A stretch of DNA of 64,000 bases. Origin: JAWLHU01 sp041690255. Its GTDB lineage: Bacteria; Bacillota; Sulfobacillia; Symbiobacteriales; Symbiobacteriaceae. This document shows, piece after piece, positions 17,370-26,716 of this stretch. The number at the start of each line of letters is the position of its first letter. Position 1 is the first letter of the stretch. The stretch lies in NCBI GenBank assembly GCA_041690255.1, contig JAWLHU010000020.1, positions 26,641-90,640 on the forward strand, written 5' to 3'. Below the pieces are notes generated by a model. It was given only the letters and a program-made list of their open reading frames with translations, made no database searches and was not told the origin of the DNA. Position numbers and translations under genes: made by a program.

Positions 17370-17402
17370 GGATATATCTCTTTTTAGGTATATCCGCTAT
17401 GC
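17370..17402 (+). promoter_or_regulatory. Inverted repeat and promoter-like sequence before liv operon
   Basis: GGATATA (17370-17376) and TATATCC (17389-17395) form a 7-bp inverted repeat across an AT-rich spacer, directly followed by a -10-like TATGCT. This is the most AT-rich stretch of the neighbourhood and lies about 50 nt upstream of the liv operon. It is a plausible operator-promoter; no -35 is convincing. Confidence 0.4.
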
Positions 17403-17450
17403 TAAAAAGGGCCCAGTATGCTCATTTTTTGATGAGGAGGTCCATTTGCA

Positions 17451-18734
17451 GTGAAGCGTATTCTCTCTGCGATGCTCTCGGCTACGCTCCTCGCGGGTGT
17501 TCTTGCCGGCTGCGGCGGCATGAAGGAGCCCGAGGCTCCGAAGACTGAAGCCCCGAAGACCGAGACTCCGGCCCCGGCTACTCCGGCTGCTCCGGCGGGT
17601 GATACCACCGGCGTGACCGACACCACCATCAAGGTCGGTGGCTTCGCCGCTCAGTCCGGCCCTGTCGCCCCGATCGGTATCTCGGTTCGCAAGGGCTTCG
17701 AGGCCTATATCAAGCACATCAACGACAACGGTGGTGTCCACGGCCGCAAGATCGAGATCGTGAACGTGGCCGATGACGCCTTCGACGGCGGCAAGGCCCT
17801 GGCTGCCACCAAGCAGCTGGTCGAGTCCGACAAGGTCTTCGCCCTGGCTCCGGTGCTCGGCACCCCTGGCTACCTCGCCTCCCTCGACTATATCGTTGAG
17901 AAGAAGGTTCCCCTCGTCTACCCGATGACCGGTGTTGAGCAGACCGCCCACCCGGCTCAGAACAACGTCTTCGCTGTCCAGCCCAACAACTACGACGAGG
18001 CCATGGTCCTGACCCAGTACCTGGCCAAGGAGCTCGGCAAGAAGAAGATCGCTGTCTTCTGGCAGAACTCCGACATGGGCAAGCAGGGCCTGAAGGGCAT
18101 CAAGGAGATGGCCGCCAACGTCGGTGCTGAGATCGTCTACGAGGCTCCGCACGATGCGAAGGCCGTTGACTTTGCCACCCCCGTCCTGAACGCGAAGGCC
18201 AAGGGTGCCGACGGCGTCATCGTCTTCACCACCCTCGCTGAGACCGTCGGTATCCTGAAGGAAGCCCAGAAGCAGGGCCTGAACGCCCAGATGATCACCT
18301 CCTACGTCAACGCCGACCCGATCAACCTGCCGAAGCTGGCTGGTGAGGCCTCTGTCGGCTTGATCGCCGGTGGCTGGGTGCCGGTCGCTGACACCTCCGA
18401 CCCCAACATCCAGAAGTTCTATGAGATCTACGGCACCTACTTCAAGCAGGACGGCAAGCCCGAGCTGCCCAACGCCTACGCCACCTCTGGCTTCATCGCT
18501 GGCGAGCTGCTGGTCAAGGGTCTGCAGGATGCCGGCAAGGACCTGACCCGTGAGAAGCTGATCGCCGCCCTGGAGAACCTGAAGGGCTTCAATGGCATCA
18601 TGGCTCGCGGCATCTCCTATGGTCCTGGCCTGCGCTCCGGCGTCTCCAACTTCTACCTGAACAAGGTTGAGAAGCAGGGCGACCAGATCGTCATGGTCCC
18701 GGTCAGCAAGGAAGCTTACAAGCTCGAGCGGTAA
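17451..18734 (+). CDS. livJ: Branched-chain amino-acid ABC transporter substrate-binding lipoprotein
   Basis: Extracytoplasmic receptor of a HAAT-family importer. The 427-residue protein starts at GTG 17451 after GAGGAGGTCC. A lipobox LAGC (Cys21) is followed by a Glu/Pro/Thr-rich linker and a type I periplasmic-binding fold (GGFAAQSGPVAPIGI, later ALAPVLGTPGYLA). It is the first gene of livJHMGF. The exact ligand (Leu/Ile/Val, amide or another small amino acid) is not evident. Codon choice here is strongly biased, consistent with high expression. Confidence 0.93.
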   Translation: MKRILSAMLSATLLAGVLAGCGGMKEPEAPKTEAPKTETPAPATPAAPAGDTTGVTDTTIKVGGFAAQSGPVAPIGISVRKGFEAYIKHINDNGGVHGRKIEIVNVADDAFDGGKALAATKQLVESDKVFALAPVLGTPGYLASLDYIVEKKVPLVYPMTGVEQTAHPAQNNVFAVQPNNYDEAMVLTQYLAKELGKKKIAVFWQNSDMGKQGLKGIKEMAANVGAEIVYEAPHDAKAVDFATPVLNAKAKGADGVIVFTTLAETVGILKEAQKQGLNAQMITSYVNADPINLPKLAGEASVGLIAGGWVPVADTSDPNIQKFYEIYGTYFKQDGKPELPNAYATSGFIAGELLVKGLQDAGKDLTREKLIAALENLKGFNGIMARGISYGPGLRSGVSNFYLNKVEKQGDQIVMVPVSKEAYKLER

Positions 18735-18863
18735 TCAGGTCGAATGGCCAGTGGCGACGGGGGGAGCTCTGCCTCCCCCCGACCCATGCTGCGACCTGCG
18801 CGGGCAGCCGTTGAGGCGTTGCCCTTCGGCTGAGCTTCCCCCCGAAAAAGGAGGGCACAACCT

Positions 18864-19733
18864 GTGATTCTGGCACAGCAGATTATCAGTGGCCTGGCCA
18901 CTGGTTCCCTATACGCCCTGGCCGCACTGGGCCTGGTGCTGATCTTCAAGACGTCTGACGTCGTGAACTTCGCCCAGGGTGAGATGGCGATGTTCGGTAC
19001 CTTCATCGCCTTTACTCTGATGAACAGTGCCGGCGTTCCCTACTGGGGCGCTTTCTTCCTCGCTCTTGCCTTCGCCGCCCTGATGGGCGCCTCCATTGAG
19101 CGCGTGGTCCTGCGACCCTTGAACAAGGCCCCGCTGATCTCGGTTCTCATCGTGACCCTGGGTCTCTTTAACATCATCAACGGTGTCGCCGGTTGGATCT
19201 GGGGTTACGAGCAACAGCCGTTCCCCGAAGGTGTCAGCGGTGCGCCGATCAACCTGGGCGGGGTCGTCTTTACCCTGCCGAACATCGTGAACCTCAGCGT
19301 TGCGCTGATCGTGATGCTCGTCTTCTTCGCCCTCTTCAAGTACTCCATGATTGGCATTGCCATGCGGGCGGTTGCGGAGAACCGCATTGCCGCCAAGTTG
19401 GTCGGTGTCCATACCAATCGGGTCCTGGCCCTCACCTGGGGTCTCGGTGGCATTCTGGCAGCTACCGCCGGCATTCTCATCGCCCCGGTCACTACCCTTG
19501 AAATCAACATGATGGCCGACATGCAGATCAAGGCCTTCACCGCTGCGGTTCTCGGCGGCTTCACGTCGCTCCCGGGTGCCGTGGTCGGCGGTCTGGCGCT
19601 CGGTGTTCTGGAGAATATCGTCGGTCAGTACGTGCCGCAGTTGAAGACCCCGTTTGCGTTTGGACTCATCGTGCTCGTTTTGATTATCCGCCCGGCGGGC
19701 CTGCTCGGGACGATTCAAAAGAAGAAGGTGTAG
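18864..19733 (+). CDS. livH: Branched-chain amino-acid ABC permease LivH
   Basis: 289-residue multi-helix permease of the LivH family: LIFKTSDVVNFAQGEMAMFG near the start and a conserved cytoplasmic loop MRAVAENRIAAKLVGV that contacts the ATPases. GTG 18864 is preceded by AAGGAGGG. livM begins 3 nt after its stop. Confidence 0.93.
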   Translation: MILAQQIISGLATGSLYALAALGLVLIFKTSDVVNFAQGEMAMFGTFIAFTLMNSAGVPYWGAFFLALAFAALMGASIERVVLRPLNKAPLISVLIVTLGLFNIINGVAGWIWGYEQQPFPEGVSGAPINLGGVVFTLPNIVNLSVALIVMLVFFALFKYSMIGIAMRAVAENRIAAKLVGVHTNRVLALTWGLGGILAATAGILIAPVTTLEINMMADMQIKAFTAAVLGGFTSLPGAVVGGLALGVLENIVGQYVPQLKTPFAFGLIVLVLIIRPAGLLGTIQKKKV

Positions 19734-19736
19734 CCC

Positions 19737-20762
19737 ATGACCAAGAAGCTGTTGTATGCTGTCGGCTTCGCGGCCTTGCTGGTGCTGCCCCAGGTTCTGC
19801 CCAGCGAGCTCTCCTGGCTGGTCTTCATGCTGAACCGTGCGCTGATCTTCGCCATTATGGCGATCGGCCTTAACCTGCTGACCGGTTTCGCCGGCCAGAT
19901 CTCGATCGGTCACGCTGCCTTCATGGCGGTGGGCGCCTTCGCCTCCCACGGTCTCTACCAGTTCGCAGGTATCCCGGTCATCTTCTCCATACCCCTGGGC
20001 GGCCTGATCGCCGCCGTGGTCGGATATGGCCTTGGCTTCCCGGCTCTGCGCCTCTCGGGCCACTACCTGGCCATCGCCACGCTGGGCTTCGGTGTTGCAG
20101 TACCACAGGTGCTCAATATCTGGGAGAGCCTTTCCGGCGGCTGGACGGGCGTCAAGCCCGCCGCTCCGTACTTCTATGGCCTCTCCTTCCGGGAGGATCG
20201 GGTCTACTACTACCTGATTCTCTTCGGCCTGATTCTCCTCACCTGGATGGCGTACAACATTGTGAAGAGCCGGACCGGGCGGGCCTTCGTTGCCCTGCGG
20301 GACTCCGAGGTCGCCGCTCAGGCCATGGGTGTCTCCCTCACCCGGTACAAGACGACCGCCTTCGCCGTCTCTGCTTTCTACGCAGGTGTCGGTGGTGCGC
20401 TTTACGGTCACATGATCAACTACATCTCGCCCCATGACTTCAACATGGGCATCTCCATGGAGTTGTTCACGGTGATCGTACTGGGCGGCCTGGCCTCCAT
20501 TCCGGGATCGATCGTCGGTGCGGTTTTTATGTCCTTCCTGCCCAAGTTGACCGAGCGGGTCTCTCTGGCGCTGCAGCGGTCGGGTGCGTTTGACCACTCG
20601 CCCTTCCTCTCCAACGTCTTCAAGAACTTCAATCAGGTGCTGACCGGTATCATCCTCGTGCTGGTCGTGCTCTACCTGCCACTGGGTCTCGTCGATCTGT
20701 GGCGGCGGCTCAAGAACCTGTTCGCCGGCAAGCCGAACGGCCCAGTCAAGGGGGTGAAGTAG
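19737..20762 (+). CDS. livM: Branched-chain amino-acid ABC permease LivM
   Basis: 341-residue second permease of the importer: GLNLLTGFAGQISIGHAAFMAVGA and the coupling loop ALRDSEVAAQAMGVSL are typical. It is tightly packed between livH and livG (adjacent, no gap), so translation is probably coupled. A truncated homologue lies downstream at 22251. Confidence 0.93.
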   Translation: MTKKLLYAVGFAALLVLPQVLPSELSWLVFMLNRALIFAIMAIGLNLLTGFAGQISIGHAAFMAVGAFASHGLYQFAGIPVIFSIPLGGLIAAVVGYGLGFPALRLSGHYLAIATLGFGVAVPQVLNIWESLSGGWTGVKPAAPYFYGLSFREDRVYYYLILFGLILLTWMAYNIVKSRTGRAFVALRDSEVAAQAMGVSLTRYKTTAFAVSAFYAGVGGALYGHMINYISPHDFNMGISMELFTVIVLGGLASIPGSIVGAVFMSFLPKLTERVSLALQRSGAFDHSPFLSNVFKNFNQVLTGIILVLVVLYLPLGLVDLWRRLKNLFAGKPNGPVKGVK

Positions 20763-21540
20763 ATGGCCATTCTGGAGATGAAGGGCGTCACGGTTCGCTT
20801 TGGCGGTATCGTCGCTGTGAACAGTCTGGATCTGTCGGTCCAGGAGGGGTCCATCCACGGCCTCATCGGTCCGAACGGCGCGGGTAAGTCGACGGTCTTC
20901 AACGTCCTCTCCCGCTACTACGAGCCGGCTGAGGGTACCGTAACCTTCGAGGGCAAGAACCTGCTCAACGCCCAGCCGCCCGACGTGATCAACCGTGGGA
21001 TCGCCCGGACCTTTCAGAACGTGGAGCTCTTCAAGGGCCTCTCGGTGTGGGACAACCTGATGGTCGGACAGCATCATAACTTCAAGTACGGCCTGCTGGG
21101 TGCGACCCTCTACCCGCTCCTGCCCTCGGTGCGCAAGGAGGAGAAGGAGGCCCGGGATCGGGCTCTGGAGGTCCTGGAGTTCCTCGGGATCGCCAAGTAC
21201 AAGGATGCCTTCCCCGCCTTCCTTCCCTACGGCATTCAGAAGCGGGTGGAGTTCGCCCGAGCCCTGGTCAGCCGGCCGAAGCTGATCCTGCTGGACGAAC
21301 CGGCCGCCGGTATGAACCACGGCGAGACCGGTGATCTGGCGGAACTGATCCGGATCATGCGAGACAAGTACAAGACCACCGTCCTGCTGGTCGAACATGA
21401 CATGTCGCTCGTCATGTCGACCTGCGAGCAGATCACGGTCATGGAGTTCGGCCGCAAGATTGCCGACGGCACCCCGGCTGAGGTGCAGCGGAACCCGGCC
21501 GTCATTAAGGCCTATCTGGGCGAAGAGGAGGAGGACGCTC

Positions 21541-21548
<8 letters not shown>
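20763..21548 (+). CDS. livG: Branched-chain amino-acid ABC ATPase LivG
   Basis: 261-residue ABC ATPase: Walker A GPNGAGKST, the LivG-typical GIARTFQNVELF, Walker B LILLDEPAAGMN and switch His in VEHDMSLV. The signature-motif position reads LPYGIQKRVEFARAL, the usual variant in LivG. It abuts livM and overlaps livF by 8 nt. Confidence 0.94.
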
Positions 21549-22245
<697 letters not shown>

Positions 22246-22250
22246 GCCCG

Positions 22251-22622
22251 GTGGTCGGTACCGCCATGGGGGCGATCTTAGGTGGCCTGGCCGGTGTGGC
22301 CATGGCGATCATTGACACCCGGTTCGCCATCTCCTCCTACGAAGCCTCGGGCCCGACGATCGAGGTAATGCTGATGACGGTCCTGGGCGGGGCCGGTACG
22401 TTAATCGGCCCGATGCTCGGTGCCGCGGCGGTCCGGCTTCTGGCGTACACCCTGCCCAACCTGAAGGAGATCAGCCCACTCCTTGAGCGGTGGCAGTTGA
22501 TCCTGGGCTTGATCTACATCGGAACGGTCATGTTCCTGCCCTATGGGATCGTGGGGACCTACCGGACCCGGATCAAGCGGTCCCTGGAGCGGATCCTGAC
22601 GCCGGCCAGGAAGGCGGCATAA
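22251..22622 (+). pseudogene. Truncated LivM-type permease (C-terminal fragment)
   Basis: The 123-codon frame matches only the last third of a LivM permease: EVMLMTVLGGAGTLIGPMLGAA and IYIGTVMFLPYGIVGTYR. The N-terminal helices are absent and the upstream livF sequence runs straight into it. It is not a copy of the adjacent livM end and reads like the tail of a second permease, left by recombination between two liv operons. Confidence 0.75.
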
Positions 22623-22678
22623 CGCCTTGATGGTCTGAAGGCCGGGCTGCCCGTGAATGGGGTGGCGCGGTCTTCTTG

Positions 22679-23461
22679 TCAGGGCGGGTCTTCACGGGAG
22701 GCCGACAGGGACTGAGAGTTGAGTAACATGGCGTAGGTGCTCCGGGTCGCTTCCGTCGGTTCCAGTCCCAGGGCCTCCGACAGGGAGGAGCGGCACTCCT
22801 CATAGGTCCGCAGTGCCAGCGCCATCTCCCCCAGCGCGGCATACGCTTGCATGAGCGCCCGGTACGGCCCTTCACGCAGCGGGTCAAGCCGGATCGCCAG
22901 GCGGGCAGCGGCGACCAGATCGAGCCAGGCTCCTGTCTTCCCAAGGGCGGTCAGGCTCAGGTCCAACAGGGCGGCGCGCTGGCGGCGGAAGGCCTCTCGG
23001 GCCTCCTCAGCCCAATCTGCGTAGGGCTCGCACGCCAGGAGTTCGCCGGCTACCAGCCCTTCAGCAGCCTGGGTGACCTGGCGAACTCCCACCCAGTCGC
23101 CGTTGGCGGCCCGCTGCTCAGCCTCCGTGGTGAGCCGGAGGTACATCTGCTGATCGACCTCATAGTCGGCGGAGAGAATCAGCATATAGCCAGGCCCCAG
23201 CCGTCGGAGTACCTGGCCCGCCCTGTCAGACAGTGCCTGCCTTATCCGGCTGATGGCCGCATGCAGGGAGGCCCGCCCCGCTTCGATGCCCGAGTTCGGC
23301 CAGCACCGCTCCATGAGCACCTCCTTGGGGATCAGGCGGCCCTGCTGGATCACCAGGTACTTGAGCAAGCTCCTGGTGGTGGCGTCGCGCAGGCGGTCAT
23401 CCGGTAGCGGTTCACCGTCTCGGCAGAGTTGCATGGGACCCAGGAGCCGGATCTGAAGCAC
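22679..23461 (-). CDS. SARP-family (BTAD) transcriptional regulator
   Basis: 260-residue regulator: OmpR-like winged helix (about 1-95; IRLLGPMQLCRDGEPL, RSLLKYLVIQQGRLIPKEVL) followed by a bacterial transcriptional activation domain of TPR-like helices (about 100-250). It is a compact SARP without ATPase. GTG 23461 follows a GGGGGGAT site. It is a second possible partner, beside the large MalT/SARP protein, for the 11-bp-periodic repeats at 11142, 14679 and 25562. Confidence 0.85.
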   Translation of the reverse strand: MLQIRLLGPMQLCRDGEPLPDDRLRDATTRSLLKYLVIQQGRLIPKEVLMERCWPNSGIEAGRASLHAAISRIRQALSDRAGQVLRRLGPGYMLILSADYEVDQQMYLRLTTEAEQRAANGDWVGVRQVTQAAEGLVAGELLACEPYADWAEEAREAFRRQRAALLDLSLTALGKTGAWLDLVAAARLAIRLDPLREGPYRALMQAYAALGEMALALRTYEECRSSLSEALGLEPTEATRSTYAMLLNSQSLSASREDPP

Positions 23462-23571
23462 GCTGATCCCCCCAGTGCTGCAAGCGACCCAGTTACTGCG
23501 TAAAGAGCATCGTTGGTCAAGAAGTACAAAGAAGGGGGCATCCTACGCGGTCTGTGTAGGCACCTGCCCAT

Positions 23572-23604
23572 AGGGAAGCCCCTGCCGGATCTGCCGGCAG
23601 GGGC
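23572..23604 (-). terminator. Strong hairpin terminator of the 23625-24134 gene
   Basis: An 11-bp perfect GC-rich stem (23578-23588 with 23594-23604) lies 21 nt past the minus-strand stop codon, followed by a short pyrimidine run on that strand. Confidence 0.65.
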
Positions 23605-23624
23605 CATGGTCGCCTGGATTTCGC

Positions 23625-24134
23625 CTAGATCTCGCCTGCGAAGCCGTTCCAATCGACACCGAAGTCAATGGCCCCCGTGTTCGCATCGTAGACCCACATG
23701 TTCCCGGCAGGGATCGGCGTGTTTGCGGCGACCGCTGCCAGGAAGCCACCCGTCAGGACCGTCGGCATGCTGTTTGCCAGAATGCCGTAGTAGGTGCCAC
23801 CTGGCCCCATGCCGGCCAGCATGGCTCCCCACGGGACAGCGTTGGGGTCGGGGCCCCCGAGCATGTGGATCAGCGAGGCCCGCTGCCACTGGTTCGCCCC
23901 GGGCGGGCGCCAGAGGATGATAAAGGCCGAGCAGTTGGTCAGGTTCTGGGTGAAAATCCCCTCCATGTTCGGTCCGAGCAGGACATTGGCGTGAGCGCCC
24001 ATGGCGACGTTCTGGGCCGCATTCTGGTTCAGGTTCAGGTGGGCGACAGGGCGGTTGCCTGCCGGACCGGGAGGGCCGTTCAACAGATTCCAGGCTCCCT
24101 GGGCGAGTCGGTTGTTCACATTGTACGTCGGCAT
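23625..24134 (-). CDS. Hypothetical protein, Asn/Gly/Ala-rich
   Basis: 169 residues from ATG 24134, with GGAGGAGAG upstream. No signal peptide, membrane helix or known motif. The sequence is unusually rich in Asn, Gly, Ala and Pro (AHLNLNQNAAQNVAMGAHANV) with several aromatic residues, suggesting a beta-rich soluble or self-assembling protein. Own terminator; monocistronic. Function unknown. Confidence 0.6.
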   Translation of the reverse strand: MPTYNVNNRLAQGAWNLLNGPPGPAGNRPVAHLNLNQNAAQNVAMGAHANVLLGPNMEGIFTQNLTNCSAFIILWRPPGANQWQRASLIHMLGGPDPNAVPWGAMLAGMGPGGTYYGILANSMPTVLTGGFLAAVAANTPIPAGNMWVYDANTGAIDFGVDWNGFAGEI

Positions 24135-24391
24135 GCTCTCTCTCCTCCGTTTTGGGTGCAGACCCGAGATTCTGCGACCGGCCTGTTCCCTGTGCGGAAC
24201 CGAGCGGTCACGCATTCAGCCTACCGATTGGCTCTTGCGGTAGGCTTGCGGATTCTTGCCAGTACGCATCACATCGGGCGGCCTGTGATTCCATTTGCGG
24301 ATGGGTGAAGGCTGATAACCGACGGCAGTCGAATCATATCATCGCACGAGACCGTCGCTACGCTGAAAGAGTCAATTAAGGGGTTGTGAGG

Positions 24392-24946
24392 ATGAAGCTC
24401 TACCTGATCCGCCATGCGCATACCCAGATAGTCGATGGCCAGCCTTCCGCGGCCTGGCCGCTCTCCGAGACGGGGCGGGGACAGGCGGAGGCGATTGCCG
24501 GGCTCCCATTCTGGCCCGAGATAAAGGGGATCTACAGCAGCCCCGAGGCGAAGGCCCTTCAGACGATCCTCCCCGCCGCCCGGCGGTACGACCTGCCGGT
24601 GGTGCAGGTGGACGGGCTGAAGGAGTTGGAGCGGCCCGCCGGCCTTCACCCTGACTACCTTTCCGCTGTCCGGGCCTGCTTCGCGAACCCGGACCGGTCG
24701 ACCCACGGCTGGGAGCCGGCGGCCCGGGTCCGGGAGCGCATGATGCAGGCCCTGGCAGCCCTCCCGGCTAGCGAAGGACCCGTGGCGGTGGTCTCCCACG
24801 GCCTCGCCTTCGCACTCCTCCTCGCTGGCCTGGCCGGGAAGCCGGCGCCCTCGGTCGAGGAGTGGCGGGCGATCCCTATGCCCGGCTGGGCCCTGCTGGA
24901 TATGCCCTCGGGCCGGCTGATTGAGCCGTGGACAGGGGTAGCCTAA
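24392..24946 (+). CDS. Histidine phosphatase (phosphoglycerate mutase superfamily)
   Basis: 184 residues with the catalytic RHAHT motif at the N-terminus (LIRHAHT, where RHG is usual), the Glu region KELERPAG, and the second His in VVSHGLAF. It is a cytoplasmic acid-type phosphatase; the substrate could be a sugar phosphate or a small metabolite. ATG 24392 is favoured over GTG 24386 because AAGGGG is 8 nt away. Confidence 0.82.
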   Translation: MKLYLIRHAHTQIVDGQPSAAWPLSETGRGQAEAIAGLPFWPEIKGIYSSPEAKALQTILPAARRYDLPVVQVDGLKELERPAGLHPDYLSAVRACFANPDRSTHGWEPAARVRERMMQALAALPASEGPVAVVSHGLAFALLLAGLAGKPAPSVEEWRAIPMPGWALLDMPSGRLIEPWTGVA

Positions 24947-24976
24947 CCCAAGACGTACCGGATGGAGGAGAGCATC

Positions 24977-25432
24977 ATGTTTCAAATGAATCCCATCGGC
25001 TTCGTACAGAGCCCCTTCAGCGAACCCGGACAGATCCCCAAGGGATGCGGCGCCAAACATGAAGCGGAGGGCGTCCTGCAGATCCTACCCGAGTACGAGT
25101 TGGGCCTGACCGACATTGAGGGCTTCTCGCACCTCTATGTGGTCTGGGTGTTCGACCGGGTCGAGGACTTTGACCTCCTCTCAACGCCTCCAACCGACAC
25201 CCGCCCGCACGGGGTCTTCTCTTCCCGCTCACCACGCCGGCCGAATCGCCTGGGGCTGACCGTCGTGCAACTGGTGAGGCGGGAGGGGGCGCTCCTGCAC
25301 GTCAGGGGTCTGGACATGCTCGACGGTACACCGATCCTTGATATCAAGCCGTACCTGTCCAGCATCCCCCAGGAGGAGTTGCGGCGCGGGTGGTTAGCCG
25401 AGGCCGAGAGGCGCTCGGGCGGATCCAGGTAG
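24977..25432 (+). CDS. trmO: tRNA t6A37 N6-methyltransferase TrmO (TsaA/YaeB family)
   Basis: 151 residues with the TrmO beta-barrel features: PIGFVQSPF start, the EGFSHLYVVWVFDR block, the SPRRPNRLGLTVV motif and LDGTPILDIKPYL. Uses SAM to methylate N6-threonylcarbamoyladenosine in tRNA anticodon loops. Shorter than the two-domain E. coli protein but typical for the catalytic domain. ATG 24977 has GGAGGAG upstream. A terminator follows directly. Confidence 0.85.
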   Translation: MFQMNPIGFVQSPFSEPGQIPKGCGAKHEAEGVLQILPEYELGLTDIEGFSHLYVVWVFDRVEDFDLLSTPPTDTRPHGVFSSRSPRRPNRLGLTVVQLVRREGALLHVRGLDMLDGTPILDIKPYLSSIPQEELRRGWLAEAERRSGGSR

Positions 25433-25458
25433 GGCGCCCTTCGTGGGCGCCTTTCGTT
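25431..25458 (+). terminator. Rho-independent terminator after trmO
   Basis: GC stem of about 7-9 bp (25433-25439 with 25445-25451) closed by a TTCGT loop and followed by TTTCGTT. Confidence 0.7.
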
Positions 25459-25561
25459 CAGGTGGGGCCTGGCTTTGGGCTGGAGAAATGGTCTATGCGC
25501 ACTTTCTTTCGCGTGGCCCGAAGGGATCAAATTGCGTCAGACCGCCGTTTTTCGAGCCCCA

Positions 25562-25608
25562 GGTAACCCTGTTGTAACTGACCCGCAACTGGATCACGCT
25601 ACGATAAT
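25562..25608 (+). promoter_or_regulatory. SARP-type triple direct repeat and promoter before the second hydrolase
   Basis: Heptamers GGTAACC (25562), TGTAACT (25573) and CGCAACT (25584) have an exact 11-bp period, followed by a -10-like TACGAT/GATAAT at 25600-25608. The first two heptamers are identical to those at 14679 and 14690. Confidence 0.6.
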
Positions 25609-25627
25609 CCTGCAAGGATGTGAAAGC

Positions 25628-26428
25628 ATGCCGACGCTAACTGCGAATGGTCTCTCCCTGCACTATCAATGGCAGGGCAAAGAAGACGGTCCCGTCCTCG
25701 TCCTGGTCAACGGCCTCCTGACTGATCTCAGCTCCTGGAATGGGCATCTTGATGCCTACACCGATCAGTTCCGGGTCCTCACCTACGACTGCCGCGGGCA
25801 GGGTGGTTCCGACAAGCCTGAGGAGGGGCCGTACACACCTGAGCAGCACACCGACGATCTGATCGGGCTGTTGGACGGCCTGGGGATCGAGAGGGCAGCC
25901 CTGCTCGGCGTCTCCAACGGGGGCCTGATCGCCATGCGCTTCGCAGCACAGCACCCTGAGCGTGTCCCCGCCCTTGTCCTCGCAAACACCTATGGACGGG
26001 CAGACACCGCCCTGCAGGTCAAAATGCACTCCTGGCTCTCCGCCATGGCTGCCGGTGGTCCGCCTGTCCGGTTCGATGTCTCCCTCGCCTGGATCTGGGG
26101 CGCCTCTTTCCTGAACAAGGCGTATGAATCGCTCAAGCCTTGGCGGGAGAAGGGCTCTGCCATCCCGGTCCACGCTGCCACCAACCTGATCGAGGGCGGG
26201 AAGCACCACGATGTTCTGGAGGATCTCCCCAATATCACCTGCCCGACTCTGATCATGGTCGGCGACGAAGATGTTCTCACACCACTTTCCTACAGCCACG
26301 AGCTCCAGCGCCGGATCGCCGGCAGCCGGGTCGTCATGCTCGAGGAGGCCGGACACTGCATGTTCCTCGAACAGGTCGCCCAGTTCAAGGCGACCGCATC
26401 TGCCTTCCTCCGTGAGGTCCTGCTCTAA
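25628..26428 (+). CDS. Alpha/beta hydrolase
   Basis: 266-residue alpha/beta hydrolase with nucleophile elbow GVSNGG, acid in GDEDVLTP and base His in EAGHCMF. Similar in form to 3-oxoadipate enol-lactonase or esterase-like enzymes, but the substrate is open. ATG 25628 has AAGGATGTG upstream. The longer frame from 25475 covers the promoter and is rejected. Shares its operator architecture with the 11214 hydrolase and the KAS III-like gene. Confidence 0.85.
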   Translation: MPTLTANGLSLHYQWQGKEDGPVLVLVNGLLTDLSSWNGHLDAYTDQFRVLTYDCRGQGGSDKPEEGPYTPEQHTDDLIGLLDGLGIERAALLGVSNGGLIAMRFAAQHPERVPALVLANTYGRADTALQVKMHSWLSAMAAGGPPVRFDVSLAWIWGASFLNKAYESLKPWREKGSAIPVHAATNLIEGGKHHDVLEDLPNITCPTLIMVGDEDVLTPLSYSHELQRRIAGSRVVMLEEAGHCMFLEQVAQFKATASAFLREVLL

Positions 26429-26456
26429 TTCCCCGGCACAAAGGAAGTCGATCGTC

Positions 26457-26639
26457 GTGATGCAATCGTTCATCGCCTCCTATGTCATCCGGCTCTTCCG
26501 GGAACAGGGAGCCGATGAGACGACCAGCCTGCGGGTCGTCGTACGGAACGTCCAGACCGGGGAGGAACGCCAGTTCCAACGCCCGGCGGATGCTCTCGCC
26601 TTCCTGGAGGAGGCCGCTCGTGATCAGGCTGGTGACTGA
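26457..26639 (+). CDS. Small conserved-looking protein, about 60 residues
   Basis: Short frame beginning at GTG 26457 or ATG 26460 with AAAGGAAG upstream. The product SFIASYVIRLFREQGADETT...LRVVVRNVQTGEERQFQRPADALAFLEEAARD looks like a compact beta-alpha domain. It sits between the hydrolase and the reductase gene, 28 nt after the former. No family recognised. Confidence 0.6.
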   Translation: MMQSFIASYVIRLFREQGADETTSLRVVVRNVQTGEERQFQRPADALAFLEEAARDQAGD

Positions 26640-26716
26640 CCCAAACGGGTACGCCAGGTCGGCCGCCCGCGCCGGCAGACCTGTATCTCGAATTCGTCAC
26701 AGGGGGTATTCTCCAC

